Shown piece after piece: positions 30,946 to 44,080 of a stretch of DNA of 64,000 nucleotides (positions are counted from its first letter, which is position 1; each line of letters begins with the position of its first letter). The position numbers were made by a program, and so were the translations under genes. Source of the DNA: Ziziphus jujuba (taxonomy: Eukaryota > Streptophyta > Magnoliopsida > Rosales > Rhamnaceae); contig NC_083388.1 of NCBI RefSeq assembly GCF_031755915.1, positions 17,696,001 to 17,760,000 on the forward strand, in the 5' to 3' direction. The notes beneath the pieces are model-generated. The model saw nothing but the letters and a program-made list of their open reading frames with translations, searched no databases and was not told where the DNA came from.

Positions 30946-32264
30946 TTAAGCCCAAAGGGCTAAGATAGACATAGATGTAGAGCCAAGAACAAGAGCGATG
31001 AAACAAGACTTTTTCATCCAAGAAATGGAAGTCATCATTTTGTTATGGAAGAAATCAGGAGCGATAAGATCCACAAGAGCCATGTATATTAGTATACCCG
31101 AAGAAAACGAACCCAATAAACCCTCCATTATCAATGCATTTGGGCTGCTGTCATCGTACCCTGTCACGGAGAATAAGATCATCCCCATTATTATTCCCAT
31201 TGGTGTTGTGACTGCAAACATGAAGCACATATATGCTGTTGTTCCTAACCCAAATCCAGCCTGCATAAAACACAATATTCGAATTATTATTCAAATGCAT
31301 AGTTTATTTGTCTCAAATTTCGATCTGATTCATTTGGAAAGTCACAAAAGCTAATTAGCAATAATTTTAAAAATAGCCCCTATTATCCAATACTTTTAGC
31401 GATGGATAGCTTTATTATGCTTTAAAAAAAAAAAAAGGAAAAGAAAAAGAAAAAAAATGCTATAGTGTGTTGCTTAACGAAGACAACTTACAAAAACCAG
31501 GTAAAGCAATGTCTCTTCTTGTTTTTTATGCTTTTATGTCTCTTCTTGTTTTTTATGCTTTTTCTTTTGGTCTGCTTTTTCATAATTTTGACCCCTTTAA
31601 CCGAGGTCTAATACATTATTGGCTTTTGTGAGGGCCTTAAAGCGTCCATATCTGTGTGTTGCGTATTCAGTTACCATATGAAGTCATCAGAATGCAACCT
31701 TTTCGATATTCATAGAAGTTACCTAATATAATTCATATTGTAAAATATATAATAGACATTACTTTAATATTTGATAAATCTTCTTAATCCTTAAAAAAAG
31801 TATGTCTTGGTTAAAAAAAAATAAAACAAAATAAATAATGGTATGTGTGATAATGTACAAACAATAATGAAAAACCTATAGAAAATTATGTAGTTGGATG
31901 TATTTATTCAATATTAAAAGATATGTGTTGCGGAACAATGTTCCAATTGAAAGCTAGAGAAAGAAAGAGATTCATTTTCTTACACTGTATTACTCTTACT
32001 CAAGTTAAAAAAAAATAAAAAATAAAAAAAAGGGGTTCATCATGTGAATATGTAAAAGCTTTTGACGCTATCGAATATTAATCGTCTAAGTTTCATTTTT
32101 TCAAAAAAGCAAAATGATATAAGAAAAATATTATGCTAAGTTTGGTATGAATAACAAGTAATCATGTTAATTACCTAAAAGTGAACAAATTATATATATA
32201 TATATATATATATTGTTCTAAACAAATTATATTTTACACATTGGCCTCTTTGCTTCACCACAAA

Positions 32265-32296
<32 letters not shown>

Positions 32297-33410
32297 GTAT
32301 ATTTTAAATTGTAGCATTTAATTAATGTCAATTACTGATTAAAAAATTAAGAGGCAATCATAATTCAATAATGCTTATCCTCATTCTCAAGAATCTTCTT
32401 TATTGGAATTCGTAGTAACTTTCAGAGTGCAGTGCAAAAAACTTGGTAGACAGTAGACACTGACCCTGAAAACCAAGTAGAACAATGAATATACCAAACC
32501 ACGTGGATAAGAGATGCATACTTCTACTTCTACAAGGGCCTGGAGAATTAATTAATTAAGCAGAATAGAATTGGGCCAAAACCCAATATCCAAATCCAGA
32601 AATATCAAAAATCTTAGGATTGTTTTGTTATCCAAATGAATGAGCAAAAAAGGCGGTAGGAATGGAATCCAGAGGGAGTTAAAAAAAAACAAGTACCTGA
32701 GCAATGCAGCCACCGAGACCCATGCCTTCAAAAATCTGGTGAAAAGCGAGAGCAGCGACCAAAGGCCTAATGGTGCACTGGTTCTGAGACATCCCCAACG
32801 TCACCCCAATTATCACCGAGTGGAATATTATCCCAATTTCCAACACCTGCGATACCAGTCTCTGCTTCAATTTCATCAACTCCTCCGCCGTGCTTGCAAT
32901 CTCCGCCGCCTCGTGGTGATGATGATTCCCACCGCCCTCCAATTTCGCAATCTCCAGCGGCCCCGATTTCTTCGCCACCATCTCCTCCTGAGTCCCCACC
33001 GGTTTGTACTGTCCATGGCCGTGGCCGTGGCTCTCGACGTGCGAGCTGGCGGTAACGTCGACGAGGAGAGCAGTTAGGGCTCCAACCAAGGTGACCAATC
33101 CGGCGAAGGGGAAATCCTTCCAGGGGTGGCGCGTGGCGACCTGGCAGTCGGAGAGAGCTTGGAAGGCGTCGGGGAGGACGTGGACGAGAGAGGTGGAAAG
33201 GATAACTCCTGCGGCGAAGCACTTGATGACGAGGATTGCTTTCTCGTAAGCGGGTCTGCCTTGGAAAAAACGAGCGAGGAGTACTGGAGAAGCTATTCCG
33301 ATGATGCTCGTGAAGAATATGACGAAGATGGAGACGAACTTCAGCTGAGAAGCCGCGTGGCCATCTCTGCAGGCTAAGCTTCGAGCCGTGTCGGTCACGC
33401 AGGAAGCCAT
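30946..33410 (-). CDS. ZIP6: ZIP-family metal transporter, ZIP6-like (342 residues)
   Basis: Two exons on the minus strand: 33410-32697 (238 codons) and 31260-30946 (104 codons plus stop), with a 1436-bp GT-AG intron. Eight membrane segments are expected. The variable loop between segments 3 and 4 (residues ~123-170) has histidine clusters ([16 protein letters not shown]) for metal binding. Segment 4 has the ZIP signature [16 protein letters not shown] with His197, and segment 5 has [11 protein letters not shown] with His224 and Glu228. The protein ends [16 protein letters not shown] as in ZIP6. ZIP proteins import zinc, iron or related divalent metals into the cytosol; the specific metal for ZIP6 is not settled. 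An in-frame ATG at 33569 was rejected as start because a TATA box (33577-33584) lies immediately upstream of it and MASCVTDT is the family N-terminus. Confidence 0.95.
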
Positions 33411-33426
33411 GGTCAGCCAATTCTCA

Positions 33427-33450
33427 AAGAGAGAGAGAGAGAGAGAGAGA
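33427..33450. repeat. GA/CT repeat in the ZIP6 leader
   Basis: On the ZIP6 sense strand this is a CT repeat about 17 bases before the start codon, a common feature of plant 5' leaders. It produces the Ser-Leu run in the rejected N-terminal extension. Confidence 0.85.
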
Positions 33451-33576
33451 CTCAGTGAGTGGTTTGCTTTGTTACTTTGGAAACGGAAGTCTTTTGTGGA
33501 CTTTGTTGCATGTGAGAGAGAGAAGTGTGTGTGTGGAACTAAGTGGCAGCGGAGCAGTAGCAGCTCCAAGGGGTTG

Positions 33577-33584
33577 TATATATA
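33577..33584 (-). promoter_or_regulatory. TATA box of ZIP6
   Basis: TATATATA inside CTATATATAC on the minus strand, about 167 bases before the ZIP6 start codon. It predicts a transcription start near 33550 and therefore argues for the ATG at 33410. Confidence 0.65.
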
Positions 33585-36500
33585 GAAAGGGCCCCATAAG
33601 GATGGAGGGCTTTAAATAGACTGGACCGCAGTTGGGGTCCACCTATTTTTATTTTATTGACGCGTTAATATGGGTTTTTATTTTTATTATTTTTTATTAT
33701 TATTTAGAGAGAATTTTCTCCTCTCATCTGTTTGGGATTCATGACCTCCAACTTTATTTTACACGCGTAAATATGGTTTAGCTTATTGAAAATTGGTTAA
33801 AATTCAATTGGATGCCTCTGGTTTAAAAAATCTTTTATACATGTAGACATCATTAAGTTTTTATAGTATGCTCGTTTACAAAGATGATTATTTTTGAAAA
33901 ATTATCATTTTTATATAATAATGTTGACTGCGATTTATCTAAAAATTATTATTTTTATGAATATTTATATGATAAAAACACATTAGACATCCATACTTAT
34001 AGATTTACTTTAAAACACATTTATTCCTTCGGAATATCCATGTTTAACAATTATTATTAATAATAAAAGTTTATGTCAGAAAGCGAAAGTGCATTTTATA
34101 GCGAAATTTATCATATATATATATTTATTATTATTTTATTAAGCTGATTTTGTATTCATGCATTTTGAATTTTCCAACAGGCTATACTATTCGCATCAGT
34201 CACGTCAAAATAAAGGCAAATCCGAATGGGAAGTGGAATGAATTGCCCCTTAAAAAAAATAATTCAATTTTGGGGTCCACCCATTGATATTAAGAATTGA
34301 TTTTCATTGTATGACCTATGGTGCTTGCATTTAGTGTGAATCTAGGTAATGGTAGTGCGATGTGTTGGTTTTCCATTTTCCAATTGCTTTATTACTAAAT
34401 GGTGACCACATTTGTTTATCGACTACTTAATTTTTATTTTCTACAATTTTGGTTTGCTATCAATCTAGTTACTTTTTTTTCCCCTTCAAGTGTGGAATTA
34501 TTTTGTGTGTCACGAATCAAAAGCAGCACTTATATTTAATAATAATAATAATAATAAAAAAGGCATATGCAGTGGGATCTCACTCATACACCAATGATAA
34601 AAGATACAAAAAGGAAAAAAGAATTATATGAAGTCATATGACATGATTTCTTGTTATCTTGCAGTAATATTAGCATGCCTTTGTAAAAGTCTTACTTCCG
34701 GAAATTTTTATGTTGACATTGATTTTATGGTAAAATCAATAACAATGGATCATAAAATGTATAATATGATTTATAGATATGTAAGTTTTAATCATAAAAT
34801 GAATAATATTCCAAAGTTTAAATTGTTACTTATTTCATGGTTCAACGTTAATCATTTTATTGACCATGTTATATATTTTATAGATCATTTTTATTGATTT
34901 TACTATAACATTGGTCGCATTGTAAACACTTTCATTTACTTTGTTTTGACTTTTGGAGAAAGCAATATACACTATATATATATATATATATATTAACTAC
35001 GTATAAGGTGGAAAATAAAGTAGAATTATTATAATTACAGGTATATCTTATGGAAATTTATATTTATTAAAAATAATTGTAAGAGATTAATGGCAACCAT
35101 CTTAAAAAAAAGAAAAAAAAAAGAAAAGTGACCGGGCCAATTTCTTGTCGATGATTATTTTATACGTAAAATTCATTACATATTCTGAGTAACACTAATT
35201 TAAGAAGTTTATTTTTATTTTTATTTAAAATATCCGTGATGGAAATCTCTATTAGAAAATAATAGCTTTATCACTAGATTATCCTCTAAAAATGCAATTA
35301 AAGAAGCTTTAATTTTGATCTTTAGTATTTGAAGTAGAACAGAATAGATATTGGGCTAAAAATGAGCAGTTGACTATAATAATTTATGATTGTCTAATCA
35401 TTTTTTTTTTTTTTTGGGAATAGTCTAATCGTGATATTTTTTTCGTTAAGATACAGTTGAGAGGAAATTTTAGTAAGTGAAAATAAAGGTGTTTGATAAT
35501 TTGTTGGGTTTTTAGTTTTTACAAGTTTTGATTTTTTTAATCTAACTGTGTATAACTTGCTTAATTCAAATACTTATTAGTTCAAAAACCAATACCAATT
35601 GGGAGTTTATATATTTTTTTTCTTTAACTTTGTAATTATTTACATGCCTAATAAATTCTAACTATCACTGTTAACACTAGTATTTATTAATAATTATTGT
35701 TTAGATAATTGGTAAATAAAAAAGGGAAGAAAATGAAACAAAAATGAGTTGTTTACAAAATTAGCCTCAATACACATCTTTAACAAACCAACTAGAAAAT
35801 AATAAATGGGTAATTTAGGGATATTGAAATAATTCATTAAAGTTTCTTCTTTTCCTTTATTATCTTCTTAGTTTTGAAGGGAAAACAGACTTGTTAATAT
35901 AAAAAGGACCAATCGCCTCTCTTTCCTTTCTATTAATTTCTTTTCCATCCATTTTAACTATCCAAACAAGGGAAAATGCTTTAATTTATATTCTCTCGTA
36001 TTCCCTCAATCCAAAAGCAATATAAATAAGTATATTACACATGATTAAGAAGGAAAAAAAACAAAAAACACCATGTTACAAAATGACATAAATTATTTAA
36101 AAATAAAAAGGTTATTACATTATTTTGACAAATTTTAGAAGATAGGGGTTGTTAAATTATGAATGGACTAAAATCGTCTATATCCGTTCATGTTTGAATA
36201 ATGATGGAATCCCCATGTCATGCATCTTTAAAAGTAGTTATTATATTGTTATTTTTACTTATGGTACGTTTGATATAAAAAATGATATTCCTTATAAAAT
36301 AGGAATGCCTATTAATAGAAATTAACCAAAAAAAAAAAAAAAGAGAAAAAGAAAAAAGGAATAGATATTCATATTCATATGTTTAATTATCATTTTGAAC
36401 TAGGTTTAATATATGATCTAATAAAGATTTTTTTTAAAAAAAAAAAACAAAATTTGGTAAAAATTAATGAAACATCAAATTTATAGTATTTTATGAATTA

Positions 36501-38170
36501 TCTATTTAGAATAATCAATTTACATTTGAAGGATATTTATCCTTCAAAAAAATAAAGGAATAATCATTTTGAACTTTTTGAAAATAATAACTATTCCTTG
36601 AATTAGGTGAATGAGTATTCATATAAAATAGATATTCTTTAAATTTAAAAAAATACCAAACATAGGAATTGTTAATCCTATAAAATAGCTATTATATTCT
36701 TTATTCCAAATACCAAATATTCCCTTAGTTTATTATAATTTTTTTTACTGATATTTTTGAATAAAATGATATTATATCAATGGTGAACAAGGATCAAAAT
36801 AGAAGGTTCTTACCCATATTGAATAATTATTTTTTTGTTAAAAAAAAAAAGATACAATTTTTTGAGAGGAGACGATATAAGAAGTAAAACTAATAATTGA
36901 TTACTATATTTTAGTATCACAAGGTATAAATTAATTTTGCAAAGTGTTAAAATTTTGAAGAAAGTTGATTTCATAGAATTAATTTGCTAAAAATTAGTTT
37001 CATAAGAATCAATTTTCTAAAAATCTAGTTTTTTAGGCCTCAATTGAAAAGTATCAAACTTATTGAGAATTTGAAATTTTTGGAAAAGTGAAAATTTCCT
37101 ATGTTTACCCAATTTTAGAATTTAAAAATTGTGAACCCTAAGAATAACTAATTTCACAACAAGAGAAAGTAAAGTAGAAAGTGTGTCCTCTAAAAAAATG
37201 TGTCACTTTGAGATTTTATAAGAAACTAGTTTTATGTATTTTATTAAAGATAAACTTATCTTCAATTTTAAAATACAAATTAACTTAATTACTTATAACT
37301 TCCATTACCAAACACTAAAAAAGCAATTTCAGAAAACTGATTTCTAAAAAGTTACTATTTGATTGTATTTTTGGTTTTTTATTTTTGAAACATCATTTTT
37401 AAAATAGAGAACAAAAAACAATTTTCTATTTGTTTTGGAAAATAAGTGGCGTTTGGCAATCTAGGTTCTCAAGCCCATTATGATGTTTGGGGTGCTTAGC
37501 CTGTTTGGATGATATCGAGTATTCGACCATTTAAGTGGTTCCTCATGTGGTCCTTAGCCCCAAGTCCACTTAGGCAACCTAGACATCTGGCCCATTATGT
37601 GTTACTGGGCTTGGCCTCATTTGAATGACCATGGGTCTCAACCCCATTCAGATGATTTTAGGCCTCAATCTTGTTAAATAATACTAAATTCATCATATGT
37701 CTAACGTTTTACTGTGTTAAAATTGTTTTTAAAACAAGGGAAACAAATTAAACGTTGTTCCCTAATTTTTGGTTTTTCATTCTTTTTATTTTCAAAAATT
37801 GTTTTTAGAAAATAACAACCAAATGCTTTATAACTGTTTTAGAATTTTTTTTTTTTCAAAAACAGAAAAATATTCTAAAAACAACTAGCCAAATAGGCCC
37901 AAATAACTGGCCAAATTGGCTCAAACTAGCTCAAACAAACTCTAATAAAATAATTTCCAAAAAACTATTCTTTGATGATAAATTTTCTTCAAAATTTTAA
38001 CACTTTTCAAGCGAGATCTTATTGTCAAGTTAGTATTTGGAAAATTTAAAAGATAGAAGTAATTAAATTAATTTTTGTTTTAAAATTGAAGATAAATTTG
38101 TCTTTAAATATATAAATTTAAGTTTCCTAAGTAATTTTAGAATTACACATTTCTTATGGAAAAAACCTTC
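33585..38170. other. AT-rich gene-free region with degenerate elements
   Basis: The first few hundred bases are the ZIP6 upstream region. Beyond lie AT-rich sequence, an AT microsatellite (34973-34992), a probable MITE (~36260-36728) and a composite inverted-repeat element (36930-38185). No gene was recognised. Confidence 0.55.
36260..36728. repeat. Possible MITE
   Basis: The left part has GGTACGTTTGATATAAAAAA, ATATTCC and ATAGGAATG. The right end, reverse-complemented, has AGGGAATATTTGGTATTTGG, GAATA and ATTCCTATG, so the ends are loosely inverted copies. The motif style (GTTTG-GTAT, GGAATA words near both ends) is common among plant MITEs. Boundaries and class are uncertain. Confidence 0.4.
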
Positions 38171-38185
38171 CACCTCACTTTCTTT
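36930..38185. repeat. Composite degenerate element with rearranged inverted repeats
   Basis: Block A (AAGTGTTAAAATTTTGAAGA, ~36940) and block B (~37160-37330, including TTATCTTCAATTTTAAAA) both recur in reverse complement, at ~37960-38010 and ~38035-38185. Their order is A, B, A-reversed, B-reversed rather than that of a simple hairpin. Between them at ~37440-37690 is a less AT-rich core with recurring GGCCTCATTTGAATGA-like words. It is probably a decayed transposon of unknown class. Confidence 0.55.
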
Positions 38186-40635
38186 GCTTCTTGAAAATTT
38201 GATTTCTATGGATGTTAGCTCGCCCCGGGGATTCTCTTAGAATTTTTTGGGTGGACTCGCTTAGTGAAGTCATATTGGACAATTCCTAGAGAATATCCAA
38301 TGGAATCTTACATAAACCGTAGATAAACAATACATGCAAATAAATCCAATAATACCTCAATATATAAAAATACAACCACAACAGGATGCAAGTCTATAAG
38401 ACTATAACCATATTCTACTGTCATACTATATGTCATTATTATATCTACATAATAGGGTCACTTTGTGTCCATAATTTAAGTCAGAATATTTGAAGAGTAC
38501 ATATAAAATTATGTAATATAATTGATGCAAATAAGTCTAGAAAAATAAAGAAGAATAGGGAAATATAAGTACTACTGCTGCAGTGGAGAACGCGGAATAA
38601 TAAATGATACACGAGATAGACCGTCCGCTAATTGCCTGGACCTAGGAGAATGAATTTAAAAATAAATAAAATATGAAATAAAGATATCTCAGTGAGTAAC
38701 ATGGTGCAATAAGAAAATAATATTTTATTTCTCTCAAGACCTCTCATTCCACACATGGTGCAATAAAAAAATAATATTTTATTTCTCTCAAGACCTCTCA
38801 TTCCACTCTTTTGAAAATTTTTTTGTTTAAAGATCGTTTCACAAAATCCAACTTGTACTCCAAATCAATATCATAAAATCAGTGCTTAAATAGTATAAAT
38901 CAATAACTATTAAAATATTATAAATCAGTTTAAACATAATTTTAATATTGAACATAAAATAGTATAAACATAATTTCATAAAATAATTATGAAAAGTGCA
39001 ATAACACCATAAATATTAGAAAATCGATAATATTCTCAGAAATATAAACAATGTATCATACAATATATCTAGCATTGTCAAGTGGTGTACGGCGTCCCGG
39101 GACACCACTAGACAATAAAAGAAAAAAACATGTGGGATGAACTTAACTCACGACCCTTAGCGTATGAAAAATATTGTAGCAATAATGAATCTGTGGGATG
39201 AGTCCACCTAATGATCCCTAACATATTACAGGTATCATGGCAAACCTACGTATTATAATATAATACTGAGCTGAAACACTGGTACTATATGGTACATCAA
39301 TTAAAACAAACAGTACAATATCCATAAAACAATCTTTGTAAAATCATACTTTTCAAACAATATTGTATCATAAAATATAATTTAATATTCAAATCCAACT
39401 ATTTATTTAAATATTTTAAAAATTCTAATCATCATTTTATGCCAAAATATAAATACCACAATGAAATTTATATCATTATAAACTATTTTTAAGCACTTAA
39501 AAATATAAAACAATTAAACATGCTAAAAATATATAATTTCCAATCTGCTTTCTCTAAATCAATTCTTTCTTAAAATGACTAAAAGATTGATTTAATTGCT
39601 AAAATATTTTAATATTAATATTCACAAATTCATTATGAACTTGTTAAAATTTGAAACCACTAAAAATATTATCAAAAGTCACATAAAATAATAACATATA
39701 AATGTAAAGACCAATATTCATATATACATAAAACAAATAGTTAAATCAAATCATAATATATCATATTTAAACCATATGTATATACATATATATATATAGA
39801 TATATTAGCATACCCAAATTCATTTAAAAAATATAATCACTCACATATATCACTAATGCTCACTCTACTCCTCTACAAAATTGCCTTTAGACATAATATG
39901 AGTGTCTGTAATATAATAAAAATATTCTTTAGGCTCCAACAACTAAAACAAAAATATTGATGTATACTAAATATCTTAAAATAATTTATACAACTATAAA
40001 ATTATATAAATTAGATATCGAACGATCCAAATATATAGTGACACTTAAGATCTGATACCCAAAATTGAAAATTTTCACCTGAGGGCAATTTTACAAAATT
40101 GAACCTTCAATGAGTCCTATTAATATCTAATTATACTAATTTAACTTTAATTTTATTCAATTTGACCAATTTTTTTTTTCCAAACTCAATCCAATTTTAT
40201 ATGGTATCTAACTAATTAACCCAAAAATGAAAAAATTATCAAACGACGTCCCAATTTTATAAACTTTATAGTAACGGAAAGCTTGTGGAATGAAAAACAA
40301 GAATCTAAGCTCATCTTAGCCCAAAAATGTCACCGATGGCTAGAAAGCTTGTTGAAAAGTTCATTGATGTTAATAGATCTCTCAAACTATAAGGAATTTT
40401 GACAAACAGAGCCCATATTCAAACTTAGAGGATCCAACATGGGGGGAGAAAGGTATGAGTCAAGCTAGAATAGCCCAAAAACAGCCAATCAGTCTGAAAA
40501 TGCCAAACAACTACCATTAACTTCAAAACGCCAATCCTAGCGTGTCAGCTAGTGGTTTGTCAGAATTTTTGCTAGTTTCGTCACTAGAGTTGCGCTTTAA
40601 CAGTGACTGTGTGTGGCATTCTCGGTTTGTTTGTT
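38186..40635. other. Degenerate repeat-like sequence upstream of the copia remnant
   Basis: AT-rich sequence with islands of higher complexity (38200-38330, 38570-38660, 39080-39240) that look like decayed retrotransposon or transposon DNA. There is no intact open frame. A 54-bp tandem duplication lies at 38699-38806. Confidence 0.4.
38699..38806. repeat. 54-bp direct tandem duplication
   Basis: Two adjacent copies begin ACATGGTGCAATAA and end CTCATTCCAC (38699-38752 and 38753-38806), differing by one base (G/A at position 15 of the unit). The near-identity points to a recent duplication in otherwise decayed DNA. Confidence 0.95.
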
Positions 40636-43309
40636 TGGATTTATCCTTTTTGAGTAAAATCTGAAGCTTTAATAATGTTCTCCAAGTTTCAAGCAATGGT
40701 TGAAAGGCAATTTAACAAGAAAATTAAAATTGTTCAAGTAGATTAGGAAGGTGAGTTTCAACCTTTTCTTCCTTATCTTTTAGAACTGGGAATCATTTTT
40801 AGACACCTCTATCCTTATATCCATACTCAAAATGGTAAAGTAGAGCGAAAACATAGGCATCTTGTTGAACCAGGTTTATTTCTTTTATCACAAGCTCATA
40901 TGTTTTTCAACTATTGGTGGGAAGCCTTTTATAATGCTTCTTTCTTGATAAATAGGCTTCCAACTCTGGTTTTGAATAAAGTTTAACCATACCAAGTTCT
41001 TTTTAACAAAAAATCAGATTACAATTTTTTAAAAGTGTTTAGTTGTGCATGTTTTCCATTTTTAAAGTGTCATAACATACTAAATTGAATTTTCATACCT
41101 CAAAGTGTGTTTTTCTTGGATATAGCCTAGATCACAAGGGCCATAAGTGTCTTAATTCCTATGGAAAATTTAATATAACCAATAGTGTTGCATTCCATGA
41201 ATTTGGCTTTCCATTTCAACAAGGTTTTCCTTTTTCTCATTCTCAAACTCTTGTCTCTGATACAACTAATTGCTCATTAGCATCCTTATTCATTGTTAAT
41301 AGAATTACATATTCACCTTGTTCAGAACATATCATTAATCCCATCTCAGTTTCTAGTTCTACTTTACCAAATTCAGTTTTGTCTAGTCTTGCTTAACTTC
41401 ATAATCCTATTTTAATTCCTTTTACTTCTTTGTCAAGACCAACATCAAAGATTTTTATTGCTCCTGAATCTACTAGTTGAGCTAATCCAAATAGTTATCC
41501 AGTTTCCAACGCGTTTGCATCTAAAACCTCATCAACATCTCATTCTGTGTCTTCTTCTGTTTCTTCTCCATCTAGTACTTTGCCTACTGCTTCTGTTTCT
41601 CATATTCCATTGATTGTTGATTCAAATTCAGCTTTGCTAAATTCTGTTTCTACATTGAATAAGACTTAACAATTTTCTATATTTACTCATCTAATGATTA
41701 TTAGATCCAAAAATGGAATTCATAAACCAAATCTTTCTAGAGTTTTTCTTGCTGTCAAACAACTTATGCCAGCAAGCTCATTAGCCTTAGTTATTGAACC
41801 AAAGTTTGTCAAAAGTGATTTGCTTGATCGAAAGTGGAGAGATGCCATGCAGCTAGAATTTTCAACCTTAATGAAGAATAACGCATAGGAATTAGATACC
41901 TCTAACTCATGATATGAATGTTATAGGTAATGAGTGGGTTTTTTTCAAGTTGACTGTGATATAAAACAAGACTTGTGGCAAAAGGCTTCTTACAAACACT
42001 TGGACTGGATTATTTTGAGATGTTTAGTTATGTTGTCAAACATGCCACAATAAGATTAATTCTAACTGTGGCACTTTCAAGAGAATGGCCTATTAAATAG
42101 CTCGATTTCAATAATACTTTCTTGAATGGAGACTTAACAGTATATATGACTCAACTAGAAGGTTTTGTTTGCTTTCAATATCTATAATATGTTTGTAAAC
42201 TTAAAAAAAACATTATATAGTTTGAAGCAAACTCCAAGAGCTTTGTTTGTTAATTTGAAAGGTGTTTTGATCAAGAAAGGGTTCATAAATTCTCAGAAGA
42301 CACAAGTCTATTCATACTTCATTCGAATAATGTTTGTGCTATGATACTGGTATATGTAGATAATATCATTGTCACAGGTAATGAAGTTAACTATCTTACA
42401 CAACTTATCAAGGATCTAAATTTTGAAATTTCTTTCAAGGATCTTGGAAATCTGCATTTTTTCCCTAAAGTTGAGTTACACATGTTTAAGATTTCTATGC
42501 AACTAACTCAAAGTAAGTACATTAAAGTTTTATTACAAAAAAACTAAAATGGAAGGTGCTAAAAATGTGTCTTCTCCAAGTGGGAAGCAACTCTCATTGT
42601 ATGAAAGTGATCCATTTGATAAACAAGATCTATATAGGAGTACTGTTAGAGCCTTTAGTACTTGACTCTCACTAGACCAGAAATTGCCTTCTCTGTAAAT
42701 AAATTGAGCTGATTTCTTCATTCCCCCACTCCTGTCCATTGGGAGGCTTGTAAGAGATTATAATGTATCTAAAAGGGACAATATAAGTTGGTCTTCAACT
42801 GCAAGCTTCAAATGAGTTAGTTCTCCATGCCTTTGTTGATTCTAATTGGGACAATAACCCATAGGAAGTCAACCAGTGGTTATTGCATATTTTTGGGAGC
42901 AAGTTTAATCTCATGGAGTACCAAAAACTAACATGTAGTTGTTAGGTCTAGTACTGAAGCAAAATACAGAGCGTTAGCTCATGTCACAACTGAGTTGTGT
43001 TGGCTAAGAAATCTCACAAGAGAGCTTAAATTCTTGTTTACAAGACCAATCATTTCGAGTGACAATCTTGGTGCAGCATTACTTGCTACAAATCCTACTC
43101 ATCATGCTCTAGTAAATCATATTGAGATAGAAATTCACTTTGTGTGGGACAAAGTCATAAAGGGTGAGGTTAAGATAAGGTATGTTCCATCCAAAGAGCA
43201 AATTTCTGGCATTTTTACTAGGTCCTTAGGAACTTCCAGATCTCAATTTTTAAGAACTAAATTGAAAGTCCATAATATTCCTTCTTCTATGAAGAAAACC
43301 TTGCTGTGA
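40636..43309 (+). pseudogene. Ty1/copia retrotransposon polyprotein remnant
   Basis: The order integrase, reverse transcriptase, RNase H identifies copia. Integrase: FSKFQAMVERQFNKKIKIVQ (~40680), a stop where QVD-stop-EGEF replaces the usual SDGGGEF, then NGKVERKHRHLVE and WWEAFYNASFLINRLP. Reverse transcriptase fragments are at ~41822-42180 (WRDAMQLEFSTLMKN, MTQLEGFVC) and 42341-42547 (MILVYVDNIIVTGN). RNase H at ~42940-43300: RSSTEAKYRALAHV, HHALVNHIEIEIHFVWDKV and YVPSKEQISGIFTRSLG. There are many stops and frame breaks, and gag, protease and the integrase N-terminus are missing. The reverse transcriptase core reads YVDN instead of YVDD. The element is dead and 5'-truncated, abutting unrelated repeat DNA at about 40630. 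Confidence 0.92.
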
Positions 43310-43315
43310 TTATAA

Positions 43316-43798
43316 CTTGTTGTGAGGATGTGCTGCATACTATTCTATTGAGGCTGTAACTATATTGCAATCTAAATCTAGTATTGCAGAGTTACTTTGA
43401 GTTCCTGAGTTTCTCTTCATTTAAAGTTTATTATTATTATTATTATTATTTTCCTTTCATCAAGCTAAAGTTACTAAGATAACAATAGCTTGAGAGAGGA
43501 GTATGAAGACTTTTCTTGATTGCCATGTTAGTACTTCTATTTTAGAATCGTTGAATATCTAACTGAAGCAGTTGCGCCTAGCTCAGTTAGTTTGCTATAG
43601 TGGTTAATCTTGTCCACATGTTAATTAAGTAAGGAAGAGTTCTTTTTCATATCTCTAATATATAAATACTGGGAAGCTCTGTAATTGTTGTAGTTCTTGA
43701 TCTATACAAAAAGGAATCTTTTGGAAATACTATCTCTCTATTTTTTTATTTTTCCTTTGTTTTCCTTTAGTTTCTTGCATTTTCTTTTGCTTTCTTTT
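43316..43798 (+). repeat. Possible 3' LTR remnant of the copia element
   Basis: It directly follows the RNase H stop. It contains a promoter-like TATATAAATA (43659-43668) followed by sequence resembling an LTR R region, and it ends where a LINE fragment begins. No matching 5' LTR is in the window, so this is by position only. A (TTA)n run lies at 43429-43450. Confidence 0.35.
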
Positions 43799-44080
43799 CC
43801 TTACATCCAAGATTAACAACAAAGCAATAAATTCAATGACCGTTAGAGTCTCTTATTACTCCACCAGCTCCAACCAATGCAGATTTACTCCTAAAGTTGC
43901 CATCAGTGTTTAACTTGACAAACCAATCCCTAGGAGCTTTCCACAGTAACCAGCAAGGATATTTCATATTTTTATGTAAATCGCTCAGAACAACATTCTT
44001 CACATCAAGCACGTAGCTATGAATCACAAAACGAATCAAGGCTAACTGTGCAAAAATTGGTTTTAATAAGTAACCATCAG
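43799..44080 (-). pseudogene. LINE-type RNase H fragment
   Basis: The minus-strand frame reads CWLLWKAPRDWFVKLNTDGN, then GAGGVIRDSNGH, the start of the plant non-LTR retrotransposon RNase H domain (RVT_3 type, usually W-PP-GW-KLNTDG and GAGGVLRDSNGNW). A stop then replaces the expected Trp, after which IYCFVVNLGCK still matches the family. The rest of the domain is lost where the copia-derived sequence starts. It is a truncated dead fragment. Confidence 0.8.

Noticed and set aside
33411..33569. In-frame 53-codon N-terminal extension of ZIP6
   Set aside because: It begins just inside the TATA box (33577-33584), so it would be upstream of the transcription start. It encodes a CT-repeat Ser-Leu run, and the family start is MASCVTDT at 33410.
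41085..42547. Possible host genes from the open frames of 64-103 codons
   Set aside because: They are fragments of the copia integrase and reverse transcriptase separated by stops.
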